Source: Bacteroides pyogenes_A (GTDB taxonomy: Bacteria; Bacteroidota; Bacteroidia; Bacteroidales; Bacteroidaceae). Taken from it: DNA of 64,000 bases. The stretch lies in assembly GCF_048595595.1 (NCBI RefSeq), contig NZ_CP184347.1. One strand, given 5' to 3'. The translations under genes and the position numbers were made by a program. Below the pieces are notes generated by a model. The model was not told the DNA's origin, did no database searches, and saw only the letters and a program-made list of their open reading frames with translations. This document shows positions 1-7,708 of the stretch, piece by piece; position 1 is the stretch's first letter, and every line of letters begins with the position of its first letter.

Positions 1-897
1 AGCGAATATAACCTTGCAGGAGGTTCTGCATACGGTTATATACCGGCTACCGGAGCCACTGCCGCACAAACCGACGGACCGCTGCGTTGGGCCAATGACA
101 ACCAATTCGGCGCAAGCGGCTACTATAACTGGTATGTATGCACAGGAACAACGGATGCCACCCACAACCCGAATGGGCTGAAACTCTTCGAAGACCCCTT
201 GCTGAAAGACAAATACCACCTGCCTTCGGCTGAAGAATGGGGAGGAATTCTGCCCCCGCATGGTTTTATTGCATGGAACAGTTATACAGAACTTACCATA
301 AACGAAAGACTACGGCATGAGAAAATAAACATCGGAGGGCAAAAGCATACATACAAAAGCGAATATAAGCTCCTTTCACCATGGAAAATGTCAGCGCTTC
401 GTTTTCAAAAAGGAGTGCAAGGAGCCAATGCCGAATATCCCCTCGCACCGGACAACTCAATGGTTTGCGCTTATTTCTACGAGCTAAAAAGTGTTAACTA
501 TCCCGGTGGATCATCAGGAAACGCCGTAAATATAAGAATCGTATATCTGGGCGGAGATGCCGCTATACCGACTATCAACCAGTTGACCCTTGCTTGGTGG
601 CAAGCGCAAGAACAGATCCCGGGCAGAGTGTTCAACTATACGATAGAGCGCTCAGGGTATTTATCTCCACTTTCCAGCAATCCTTCTTCAGGTATTCCGG
701 GGGGCACTATACCCGGATCGGTTAGCCAGCTAAATACCGCATTTAATTTCTGGACATCTTCGCCTCCTCCGCCCGGCACCTCTCAGGCTTGGAGGTACGG
801 ATACACGGCTTTTGAGAATGGACACGCCATAGGTGAGGCCCATCAGCCTAAATACAGAGGCTACAGCGTACGCCCGTTCCATAACTATGACGAATAG
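1..897 (+). CDS. C-terminal part of a FISUMP-domain (Fib_succ_major) surface protein
   Basis: The reading frame is open from the first base of the window to a TAG at 895-897, so the start lies upstream. The visible 298 residues resemble the C-terminal FISUMP domain of secreted Bacteroidetes proteins. A YHLPSAEEWGG motif matches the family's 'LPTAEEW' signature, and the chain ends with the GYSVRPF block typical of the domain's last strand. Asparagine, glycine and aromatic residues are frequent, as in extracellular proteins. The family's role is not firmly known; members are often surface lipoproteins or fimbria-associated tip proteins. No signal peptide can be seen because the N-terminus is missing. 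A strong hairpin follows the stop. Confident as a coding gene; moderately confident about the domain. Confidence 0.8.
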   Translation, partial: SEYNLAGGSAYGYIPATGATAAQTDGPLRWANDNQFGASGYYNWYVCTGTTDATHNPNGLKLFEDPLLKDKYHLPSAEEWGGILPPHGFIAWNSYTELTINERLRHEKINIGGQKHTYKSEYKLLSPWKMSALRFQKGVQGANAEYPLAPDNSMVCAYFYELKSVNYPGGSSGNAVNIRIVYLGGDAAIPTINQLTLAWWQAQEQIPGRVFNYTIERSGYLSPLSSNPSSGIPGGTIPGSVSQLNTAFNFWTSSPPPPGTSQAWRYGYTAFENGHAIGEAHQPKYRGYSVRPFHNYDE

Positions 898-908
898 CGT
901 CACCGTAA

Positions 909-938
909 TCCGCAGAACAGCAATCGCCGTTCTGCGGA
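909..938 (+). terminator. Hairpin after the FISUMP gene
   Basis: TCCGCAGAAC (909-918) pairs perfectly with GTTCTGCGGA (929-938) across a 10-nt loop, 12 bases after the stop codon. No T-run follows, so it is either a weak terminator or an mRNA 3' end stabiliser. A second, shorter hairpin (CAGTG 1013-1017, CACTG 1025-1029) is followed by five T and may be the actual stop. Confidence 0.5.
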
Positions 939-1257
939 ACGGCACGAAGGCATGGGCATTTCGAGCGGCAATTTGTTGAGATCTTTAACAATGATGATGA
1001 AATAAAAGTCAGCAGTGCAGGTGACACTGTTTTTGGGCAAGGCACGGGATGCGGCATCATGCTCCCAACCAAGCCGGACGGAGCGATTGGTTTAAATATG
1101 TACATTCCCGACGAACAAAATCCTCCACGGAAATGAGTCGAACGCCCCTACCCCGGCCCGGAAAACAGAACAGAAGAGACGGGGAATTGGGCAGGGAAAG
1201 AGTAGGTGGAAAAGACGGCGCGGCATCGAACTGTGAAAAAGCCGACACTGCGAAAAC

Positions 1258-1494
1258 CACGGCCCGTTACTGAGGGTACCACGGCCTCTTACCGAAAGTA
1301 ACACAGTCCGTCACTGAGGGTTCACGGTCTCTTACCGAGAGTAACACGGCCGCCACCGAGGGTTCACGGTCTCTTACCGAGAATAACACGGCCGCCACCG
1401 AGGGGACACGGTCCGTCACTGAGAGTAACACGGTCCGTCACTGAGGGTACCACGGTCCGTCACTGAGGGTACCACGATCCGTCACTGTGGTCCC
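1258..1494. repeat. Tandem array A, about 11 units of 20-22 bp
   Basis: A CACGG-type anchor recurs at 1258, 1280, 1302, 1323, 1345, 1365, 1387, 1407, 1429, 1451 and 1473. The spacing is mostly 22 bp, with three 20- or 21-bp steps. Units combine CACGGTCCGTCACTGAGGG-like and CACGGTCTCTTACCGAGAG-like versions. The last units are the most alike. The array ends in an imperfect inverted repeat (GGGTACCAC 1467-1475 against GTGGTCCC 1487-1494, one bulged base) and then the C-run. There are no unique spacers, so it is not CRISPR. Confidence 0.85.
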
Positions 1495-1717
1495 CCCCCC
1501 TCAGGAAGCCCTTGCAGGAGGGGTATCCGCCGAGCCCGTGATAGGGGGGCGGAAATACACCGAAGACGACGAAAGCGGGAGCCGCACAAGCATGAAGCGC
1601 GAAAGCCCGGAGAGGCAGGAAAAAGGAATACACCTTTCTTCGGAAACTCCGGAAAAACAACGCGCAAGAGCATGAAAGAACAAACCTTTATTAACAAACT
1701 TAAATATTATTATTATT

Positions 1718-2224
1718 ATGGCATTTTTTAAGAAAGTGAAACAAAAAATCAACGGCAAGTGGTATCCACGCGCCGTGACGGTGGGCAAACCGGTAACAAC
1801 GGACCAAGTGGCCGACCGATTGTCGCAAATCTCCACCGTGAGCCGTGCCGACACGTTCGCCGTGCTCAAGGATTTGGGCAGCGTACTGGTGGACTACATG
1901 GCGCAGGGACGCACCGTGAAACTCGAAGGGGTGGGCACGTTCTACTACACGGCGAACGCCTCGGGCAAGGGCGCAGACACTGCGGAGGAGGTGTCGGCCA
2001 AGCAAATCACGGGCGTACGCGTACGCTTCATCCCCGAATCGACCCGCACCACAGGCAATAAAATAGCTACCCGCTCGCTTGTCTCCAACGAAGTGTTCTG
2101 GGAAGAATGGGGTGGAACAACCTCACAGCCGGGAGGTGTGCAAAACAATCCCGGAGATGGCGGAACTCCCTCGCCGGGAGGAGGTTCAGGCGGACACGGC
2201 GAGGCTCCCGACCCGGCAGGATAA
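1718..2224 (+). CDS. HU-related DNA-binding protein (HU-HIG type)
   Basis: A 168-residue relative of the bacterial histone-like protein HU, of the longer Bacteroidetes type. Residues about 1-125 carry the HU fold. The opening MAFFKKVKQKINGKWYPRAV is characteristic, and VKLEGVGTFY is the conserved strand before the DNA-binding arm. The C-terminal 40 residues are a low-complexity glycine/proline-rich tail (GGGSGGHGEAPDPAG) that is probably disordered. Such proteins bend or coat DNA in the cytoplasm, and many copies occur in each Bacteroides genome. The gene stands alone between two repeat arrays. The start follows an ATT-rich leader without a strong Shine-Dalgarno, which is normal for the genus. 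Confidence 0.9.
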   Translation: MAFFKKVKQKINGKWYPRAVTVGKPVTTDQVADRLSQISTVSRADTFAVLKDLGSVLVDYMAQGRTVKLEGVGTFYYTANASGKGADTAEEVSAKQITGVRVRFIPESTRTTGNKIATRSLVSNEVFWEEWGGTTSQPGGVQNNPGDGGTPSPGGGSGGHGEAPDPAG

Positions 2225-2403
2225 AAGGCAAGGTACAAGGCACAATCCTGCAAGAAGTTTTCATCCGTGAAACAGCTGTGGTATTGCCCGGAACTCTACT
2301 CTCTTTTTGTCTCATAGCATGTCGTGTACTCACACTCCCGATGCCGGAATTTCCGGAGAGGTAAAGGGAAACAAGGGAATTTCCGGAAACACCATAGACC
2401 AAG

Positions 2404-2512
2404 CTTAAAAGACTTGCCGGCCAGACTTAAAAAACTCAAAAGCCCCGACCGTCAGACTTAAAAGAACCACCGGCCAAACTTAAAAGTCCGCCGGGCAGAC
2501 TTAAAAGAACCT
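2404..2512. repeat. Tandem array C, period about 22 bp, ending at a start codon
   Basis: CTTAAAA occurs at 2404, 2426, 2457, 2479 and 2500, and a variant CTCAAAA at 2435. Spacings are 22, 22 (from 2435 to 2457), 22 and 21 bp; the step from 2426 to 2435 looks like a partial deletion. Each CTTAAAA is followed by a GC-rich CCGGCC/CCGACC-like half. The last unit directly abuts the ATG of the next gene at 2513, so the array is its upstream leader or promoter region. Upstream, CCGGAA-T-TTCCGG (about 2343-2355) and GGAATTTCCGG (about 2376-2388) are further short inverted elements. Confidence 0.75.
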
Positions 2513-3481
2513 ATGAACAAACTACATGACTTCCTCGCTCTATTGCCCGCTCTCTTCCTCTTGTCCGCCCTCTGCTGCGGATGCCGTAGCCGGAAACAAG
2601 GAGAAGAATCGGAAATAGAAAGCCGTTACATGCGGCTGCTACATGCTCTTGTGACAGACGACACGCCTGCCCTGCGCCGTGAACAGCATTACGTAACGGA
2701 CACACTCCCGCCCGACACGCTCCTCGCCTTTCCACACAGATACGACTACATGCGTGTATGGGCAGATTCGTACGTCTTATATGATGCAGTGATGAAAGCG
2801 GAGAAATCCGAGGTAGCAACCACTCTTGCTTCCGAACGTTTCTGCACCGATATGAAACGCCTTGCAGCCCGGCTGATCGGCGCAGGCAGGCAGCGGTGCC
2901 TGGAAGAGATGTTGCGCCCTGTGGCGGAATGCTTGTCGGAGCATGGCATGAACGATGCGGCAACGGTTACCGCCGCCGCATGCATGGGCATCGATGCCGA
3001 TCCTGCCCATCCGGGCGACATTGCCCACCGTCTGCTCACCCGTCTGCTGCTTGTGGGGAAGAAGGCTCCCTGTTTGTCCCGTACTGTCCCGTCGGTATCG
3101 GCCGGCCCCACGTTGTTGCTGTTTTATGAGACGGATTGTCCCGGCTGCGAATCCGTCCTGCGCGACTTGTGCGGATTCTACGCCACCCTTAAAGGAATAG
3201 GGATTCGTGTGGTTTCCATCGCTTCGGACGAAGACGAACGCACATTCTCTTCCCGTGCCGCCTCATTGCCTTGGGCTACGAAATTGCATGATTCCCGTGG
3301 TTTCCGGAGTCCCGACTTCGAGGCTTACGGTGTGGCATTTACACCGACCCTTGTATTAGTGAATCCGGACGGGCGTGTGGCAGGTTCGTACAGTACTCTG
3401 GAAGAGACGGGGCTGATTGGCAGTTCAGTTATCTCGTCGGCGTCAGCGAAGCAGCAGCATACAGATACAACCTCAAACTGA
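2513..3481 (+). CDS. Thioredoxin-fold lipoprotein with a CPGC motif
   Basis: 322 residues. A hydrophobic N-terminus ends in a cysteine-rich ALCCGCRS stretch, which suggests a lipoprotein anchored in the envelope. Residues about 30-190 are helical and unlike any family I recognise. Residues about 190-310 form a thioredoxin-like domain: a beta strand (TLLLFYETD), the redox motif CPGC followed by ESVLRDL, and the cis-proline region FTPTLVLVNPDGRVAGSY. This is the layout of the TlpA/redoxin domains that Bacteroides exports. It probably reduces or isomerises disulfides, or passes electrons in the periplasm; the partner is unknown. It begins immediately after array C. The next small gene starts 26 bp downstream and may be co-transcribed. 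Confidence 0.8.
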   Translation: MNKLHDFLALLPALFLLSALCCGCRSRKQGEESEIESRYMRLLHALVTDDTPALRREQHYVTDTLPPDTLLAFPHRYDYMRVWADSYVLYDAVMKAEKSEVATTLASERFCTDMKRLAARLIGAGRQRCLEEMLRPVAECLSEHGMNDAATVTAAACMGIDADPAHPGDIAHRLLTRLLLVGKKAPCLSRTVPSVSAGPTLLLFYETDCPGCESVLRDLCGFYATLKGIGIRVVSIASDEDERTFSSRAASLPWATKLHDSRGFRSPDFEAYGVAFTPTLVLVNPDGRVAGSYSTLEETGLIGSSVISSASAKQQHTDTTSN

Positions 3482-3506
3482 AATAATATTGGAAAATATC
3501 GAAAAC

Positions 3507-3869
3507 ATGAATTCACTTTTATCCTCTACCGGAGACATGGGGACAGAGTTAACGATGCTCCACGCCAAACTTCAGGTGTATTACCTCATGCAGATTTTTT
3601 TCTGGCGTAGGCATGATATAGAAAAAGCTGGGATATTCAAAGCCAGGCTGAAACAATTGCAAGATTCTGAAATAGAAGAGAAGAAACTGTGTGTAAGCAT
3701 GCGGACGCTATGCACTGCTTGCATGCGTATGAAAGAAAGTTACGCACGGGAACTGGCGATGGTGGACAGGATTTTGGAAAAGCATCCCACTTTGTTTCTC
3801 ATGGAGAACGAACAGATTATGGAAATTCTTGAAAATGAAACGGGAAACAAGGGAAGGAAAGAAACATAG
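3507..3869 (+). CDS. Small helical protein of unknown function
   Basis: I choose the ATG at 3507 (120 residues, MNSLLSSTGDMG...), because an earlier in-frame ATG at 3417 lies inside the preceding gene. The sequence is rich in charged residues and predicted helix, with many methionines and a CVSMRTLCTACMRMKESY segment containing several cysteines. There is no signal peptide or transmembrane segment. It follows the thioredoxin-fold lipoprotein by 26 bp on the same strand and could be cytoplasmic. I do not recognise a family. The C-terminus (NETGNKGRKET) is polar. Confidence 0.6.
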   Translation: MNSLLSSTGDMGTELTMLHAKLQVYYLMQIFFWRRHDIEKAGIFKARLKQLQDSEIEEKKLCVSMRTLCTACMRMKESYARELAMVDRILEKHPTLFLMENEQIMEILENETGNKGRKET

Positions 3870-4084
3870 AGAGATTTGAAACACGAAAAGGCTGCCTCGT
3901 TATAAACTGCACTCCAAAAGTTTTACGTCCGACTTTGAGAGTGCCATATTTCAAGTCTCTTTGCAGTACTTCATTGTTTCAACCGCCATCATTTCCACCC
4001 CGCTTCGGAGCGGAATGAAAAAATAATCGCAGGAAAAGATGTTTTTCCCGATCTTTTTCGCTTACTTTGTTCCCTGTAAAGACA
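3870..4084. other. Intergenic segment before the thiamin riboswitch
   Basis: No gene is seen. It contains a small hairpin with a TTCGG-type loop (CCGCT TCGG AGCGG, about 4005-4019) and a degenerate inverted pair around CTCCAAAAG, possibly the worn end of an old insertion sequence. TTACTTTG at 4062-4069 resembles the Bacteroides -7 box and could start the thi transcript just ahead of the aptamer. Confidence 0.4.
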
Positions 4085-4157
4085 AAGGGGTGCCCCGTGA
4101 GGGCTGAGATTATACCCTAAGAACCTGATGCAGTTAGCACTGACGTAGGGATTGTGT
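4085..4157 (+). promoter_or_regulatory. TPP riboswitch (thi box) upstream of thiS
   Basis: The conserved aptamer blocks occur in order: GGGGTGCCC near 4087, GGCTGAGAT near 4102, ACCC near 4114, GAACCTGATG near 4121 and a closing GACGTAGGG near 4142. These are the pyrimidine- and pyrophosphate-sensing helices of the thiamin pyrophosphate aptamer. It lies about 70 bp before thiS and should lower expression of the thi operon when TPP is abundant. Whether it acts on transcription or translation is not clear, because no obvious terminator hairpin lies between aptamer and gene. Confidence 0.93.
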
Positions 4158-4229
4158 TACTTATTATTGTTTGCCTTTCACAACGCCTCCTTTGTATTTA
4201 CTTTCAAACTTATAAACCCGAATAAGAAA

Positions 4230-4430
4230 ATGAAAGTACAAGTGAACGACAAAGAGGTGGAGGTTTCTCCCTCATTTACTCTTCAACAACTTATCCCTTA
4301 TCTGGATTTGCCGACGCAGGGCATTGCCGTCGCCGTAAACAACCGCATGATTCCCCGCACGGACTGGGAAAGCTACGCGCTGCACGAAAACGACCGTATA
4401 GTGATTATTAAAGCGGCATGCGGAGGATAA
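4230..4430 (+). CDS. thiS: ThiS, sulfur carrier protein
   Basis: 66 residues with a ubiquitin-like beta-grasp fold (MKVQVNDKEVEV...) and the essential C-terminal Gly-Gly (AACGG). The terminal glycine is adenylated and converted to thiocarboxylate, which donates sulfur to the thiazole ring made by ThiG. I start at 4230 rather than an upstream in-frame ATG at 4152, because the extra residues are hydrophobic, overlap the riboswitch and are not part of the family. First gene of the operon; thiE follows after 4 bp. The usual adenylating partner ThiF is not encoded in this operon here. Confidence 0.93.
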   Translation: MKVQVNDKEVEVSPSFTLQQLIPYLDLPTQGIAVAVNNRMIPRTDWESYALHENDRIVIIKAACGG

Positions 4431-4434
4431 GGAA

Positions 4435-5112
4435 ATGACGAATTTATTATTTATCACACACCGCACCGAACGGTACTCGTACTTCGAGTCGGCTTGCATG
4501 GCGCTCGAAGGGGGATGCAAATGGATTCAGCTACGGATGAAAGACGCGCCGCTCGAAGAGACGGAAGCGGTGGCGCGCCGGCTGAAACCGCTTTGCAAGG
4601 CGCAGTCGGCAGTGCTGATGATCGACGACCACGTTGAGCTGGCAAAGAAACTAAGACTCGACGGCGTACATCTGGGCAGGCACGATATACCTGTGGAGCA
4701 GGCGCGGAAAGTATTGGGAGCCGGATATATCATCGGCGGCACGGCGAACACGTTCGAAGATATCGTGCGCTGTTACCGCGCGGGAGCGGATTATCTGGGC
4801 GTCGGTCCCTTTCGTTTTACCACAACCAAACAAAATTTGAGCCCGGTATTGGGCACCGAAGGTTACGCCTCTCTCCTCTCGCAAATGAAAGAGGCCGGCA
4901 TCGACCTGCCCGTGCTGGCTATCGGCGGAATTACGTTCGACGATATTCCCGGCATTCTGCAAACAGGCGTAACGGGAATCGCGCTCTCGGGGGCAATCCT
5001 GCAAGCGGAGAATCCGGTGGAAGAGACCCGGCGAATCATCGGCTGCGGACTTACGAGCGGACAAGGAAGCCGCACAAAGACAAAATCAGTGAAACAAGAA
5101 AACAATACATAA
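4435..5112 (+). CDS. thiE: ThiE, thiamin-phosphate synthase
   Basis: 225 residues, the usual size. It joins HMP pyrophosphate and thiazole phosphate to give thiamin monophosphate, in the cytoplasm. Family features in order are the substrate-binding strand WIQLRMKD, the Mg-binding region LMIDDHVELA with DGVHLGRHD, the GGTANTFED segment, GVGPFRFTTTKQNLSPVLG, and the phosphate-binding LAIGGIT. The C-terminus carries a lysine/glutamine-rich tail (SRTKTKSVKQENNT) beyond the barrel. It lies 4 bp after thiS and 6 bp before thiG. Bacteroides thi operons often carry a second thiE-like gene downstream; none is seen here. Confidence 0.93.
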   Translation: MTNLLFITHRTERYSYFESACMALEGGCKWIQLRMKDAPLEETEAVARRLKPLCKAQSAVLMIDDHVELAKKLRLDGVHLGRHDIPVEQARKVLGAGYIIGGTANTFEDIVRCYRAGADYLGVGPFRFTTTKQNLSPVLGTEGYASLLSQMKEAGIDLPVLAIGGITFDDIPGILQTGVTGIALSGAILQAENPVEETRRIIGCGLTSGQGSRTKTKSVKQENNT

Positions 5113-5118
5113 GAAGAG

Positions 5119-5895
5119 ATGGAAAAACTAATCATTGCGGGACGTGAATTCGGCTCCCGCCTTTTTCTGGGAACGGGCAAGTTCCAGTCCAACGAAGTGA
5201 TGGAACAGGCGATTCTGGCATCGGGCACGGAGATGGTGACGGTGGCCATGAAGCGGGTGGACATGAACGATAAAGGGGACGACATGATGAAACACATCGT
5301 TCATCCGCACATTCAGCTATTGCCCAACACTTCGGGGGTGCGCAACGCGGAGGAGGCGGTATTCGCCGCAAGGATGGCGCGCGAAGCCTTCGGGACGAAC
5401 TGGCTGAAGCTGGAGATTCATCCCGACCCTCGTTACCTGCTGCCCGATTCCGTCGAAACGCTGAAAGCGACGGAGGAGCTGGTGAAACTGGGATTTACGG
5501 TACTCCCCTATTGCCAAGCCGACCCGGTGCTGTGCAAACGTCTGGAAGAGGCGGGAGCCGCCACGGTGATGCCGCTGGGAGCGCCGATAGGAACCAACAA
5601 AGGGTTGCAGACGAAAGAGTTTCTGCGCATCATCATCGAACAGGCGAACGTGCCGGTAGTGGTAGACGCGGGCATAGGCGCGCCGAGCCATGCAGCGGAC
5701 GCGATGGAAATGGGCGCAGCGGCGGTACTGGTGAACACGGCCATTGCCGTAGCGGGCAATCCGGTTGAGATGGCAAAGGCGTTCAAAGCGGCAACGGAAG
5801 CGGGACGCCGGGCTTACGAAGCGGGGCTTGGCGCGCAAGCCGACGACTTTACGGCAGAGGCAAGCTCGCCGCTGACGGAGTTTCTAAACTTGTAA
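5119..5895 (+). CDS. thiG: ThiG, thiazole synthase
   Basis: 258 residues, full length. It condenses deoxyxylulose 5-phosphate, dehydroglycine (from ThiH) and ThiS thiocarboxylate into thiazole phosphate. Recognisable blocks are FGSRLFLGTGKF near the N-terminus, the strand VTVAMKRVD with the lysine expected to form the imine with the sugar, LPNTSGVRNAEEAV, LEIHPDPRYLLPD, and the phosphate-binding VVVDAGIGAPSHAADAMEMGAAAVLVNTA. Third gene of the thi operon, followed after an 85-bp gap by thiC. Confidence 0.95.
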   Translation: MEKLIIAGREFGSRLFLGTGKFQSNEVMEQAILASGTEMVTVAMKRVDMNDKGDDMMKHIVHPHIQLLPNTSGVRNAEEAVFAARMAREAFGTNWLKLEIHPDPRYLLPDSVETLKATEELVKLGFTVLPYCQADPVLCKRLEEAGAATVMPLGAPIGTNKGLQTKEFLRIIIEQANVPVVVDAGIGAPSHAADAMEMGAAAVLVNTAIAVAGNPVEMAKAFKAATEAGRRAYEAGLGAQADDFTAEASSPLTEFLNL

Positions 5896-5980
5896 CAACC
5901 GGGTGTACCGAAGGATGAAACAACTTTAATTAACTGAAACTGTTCGGCTTTTTGCCTGCAACAGCCAATCGTAACGAAAC

Positions 5981-7672
5981 ATGAAACAACAGATAAAATT
6001 TCCCCGCTCTCAGAAAGTATATATGTCCGGAACGCTGTATCCGCACATCCGCGTAGGCATGCGGAAGGTAGAGCAAGTGCCCGGCGTGAGCTTCGAAGGC
6101 GAAGAAAAGATACTGACTCCCAATGCGGAGGTATACATATACGACACCAGCGGCCCGTTCAGCGACCCTGCCGTCGACATCGATCTCAAGAAGGGATTGC
6201 CGCGACTGCGTGAGGAATGGATCGTGGGGCGCGGAGATGTGGAACGGCTTCCCGAAACCAGTTCGGAGTACGGACGGATGCGACGCGACGACGCGACGCT
6301 GGATTCGCTGCGGTTCGAGCACATCGCGCTGCCTTATCGCGCCCGCAAAGGAAAAGCGATTACGCAGATGGCGTATGCCAAACAGGGCATCATTACGCCG
6401 GAGATGGAGTATGTAGCCATCCGAGAGAACATGAATTGCGAGGAGCTGGGCATCGAAACCTACATCACTCCGGAGTTTGTGCGGAAGGAGATAGCCGAAG
6501 GCAGGGCGGTGCTGCCCGCCAACATCAACCACCCGGAGGCGGAACCGATGATTATCGGGCGCAACTTTCTGGTGAAAATCAATACGAATATCGGAAACTC
6601 CGCCACGACTTCGGGCATCGACGAGGAGGTGGAGAAGGCGGTATGGAGCTGTAAATGGGGAGGCGACACGCTGATGGATCTATCCACCGGAGCCAATATC
6701 CACGAAACGCGCGAATGGATCATACGCAACTGTCCGGTGCCGGTGGGGACGGTTCCCATCTATCAGGCGTTGGAGAAGGTGAACGGAGCAGTGGAAGACC
6801 TGACGTGGGAGATTTACCGCGACACGCTGATAGAGCAATGCGAGCAAGGGGTGGATTACTTCACCATTCACGCGGGGATACGCCGTCACAACGTGCATCT
6901 GGCGGAGAAACGGCTGTGCGGCATCGTGAGCCGGGGAGGAAGCATCATGAGCAAATGGTGTCTGGTGCACGACCGGGAGAGTTTCCTGTACGAACATTTC
7001 GACGATATTTGCGATATTCTGGCACAATACGACGTGGCTGTGTCGCTGGGCGACGGCCTGCGCCCCGGATCCATACGCGATGCCAACGACGAAGCGCAGT
7101 TTGCCGAGCTCGACACGATGGGCGAACTGGTGCTGCGGGCATGGGAGAAGAACGTGCAGGCGTTCATCGAAGGGCCGGGACATGTGCCGATGCACAAAAT
7201 CAAAGAGAACATGGAACGGCAGATAGAGAAGTGCCACAACGCTCCGTTCTATACGCTCGGGCCGATAGTGACCGACATCGCGCCGGGCTACGACCACATT
7301 ACTTCCGCCATCGGAGCGGCGCAAATCGGCTGGCTGGGCACTGCCATGCTTTGCTACGTCACTCCGAAAGAGCATCTGGCGCTGCCCGACAAAGAGGATG
7401 TGCGGGTGGGGGTAATCAGCTACAAGATTGCCGCGCACGCCGCCGACCTTGCCAAAGGGCATCCGGGCGCGCAGGTAAGAGACAACGCCCTGAGCAAGGC
7501 GCGGTACGAATTCCGGTGGAAAGACCAGTTCGACCTTTCGCTCGACCCCGAACGCGCGCAGTCTTATTTCCGTGCGGGGAATCACATCGACGGGGAATAT
7601 TGCACGATGTGCGGGCCGAATTTCTGCGCCATGCGCCTGTCTCGCGAACTCAAATCGGCAAAGAAGGAATGA
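5981..7672 (+). CDS. thiC: ThiC, HMP-phosphate synthase
   Basis: 563 residues. This radical-SAM-type enzyme rearranges aminoimidazole ribotide into hydroxymethylpyrimidine phosphate. The C-terminal [4Fe-4S] motif is CTMCGPNFCAM (C-x2-C-x4-C), and the core blocks NINHPEAEPMIIGRNF, NIGNSATTSG and DLSTGANIHETREWI are intact. It is shorter at the N-terminus than the 630-residue proteobacterial form, as is common outside that group. The start at 5981 follows 'cgaaac' with no strong ribosome site. thiH begins 36 bp later, so the two radical enzymes are probably made together. Confidence 0.96.
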   Translation: MKQQIKFPRSQKVYMSGTLYPHIRVGMRKVEQVPGVSFEGEEKILTPNAEVYIYDTSGPFSDPAVDIDLKKGLPRLREEWIVGRGDVERLPETSSEYGRMRRDDATLDSLRFEHIALPYRARKGKAITQMAYAKQGIITPEMEYVAIRENMNCEELGIETYITPEFVRKEIAEGRAVLPANINHPEAEPMIIGRNFLVKINTNIGNSATTSGIDEEVEKAVWSCKWGGDTLMDLSTGANIHETREWIIRNCPVPVGTVPIYQALEKVNGAVEDLTWEIYRDTLIEQCEQGVDYFTIHAGIRRHNVHLAEKRLCGIVSRGGSIMSKWCLVHDRESFLYEHFDDICDILAQYDVAVSLGDGLRPGSIRDANDEAQFAELDTMGELVLRAWEKNVQAFIEGPGHVPMHKIKENMERQIEKCHNAPFYTLGPIVTDIAPGYDHITSAIGAAQIGWLGTAMLCYVTPKEHLALPDKEDVRVGVISYKIAAHAADLAKGHPGAQVRDNALSKARYEFRWKDQFDLSLDPERAQSYFRAGNHIDGEYCTMCGPNFCAMRLSRELKSAKKE

Positions 7673-7708
7673 CAATGCCGAGAATATGAATATTAAAACG
7701 AAAAAGAA

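Larger units (their letters stand above)
898..1717. other. 820-bp intergenic region between the FISUMP and HU-like genes
   Basis: No convincing gene is present: the open frames here on both strands lack family features and overlap one another. The stretch holds the hairpins near 909-938 and 1013-1034, the 22-bp array at 1258-1494, and a run of nine C at 1492-1500. Just before the HU-like start codon is a short run of ATT trinucleotides (about 1703-1717). Confidence 0.6.

Noticed and set aside
1049..1273. 74-codon frame between the FISUMP and HU-like genes
   Set aside because: Arg/Lys-rich low-complexity product running into array A, with a competing frame on the other strand and no ribosome site.
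4152..4229. Longer ThiS from an upstream ATG
   Set aside because: The extension overlaps the riboswitch end and does not match the family.
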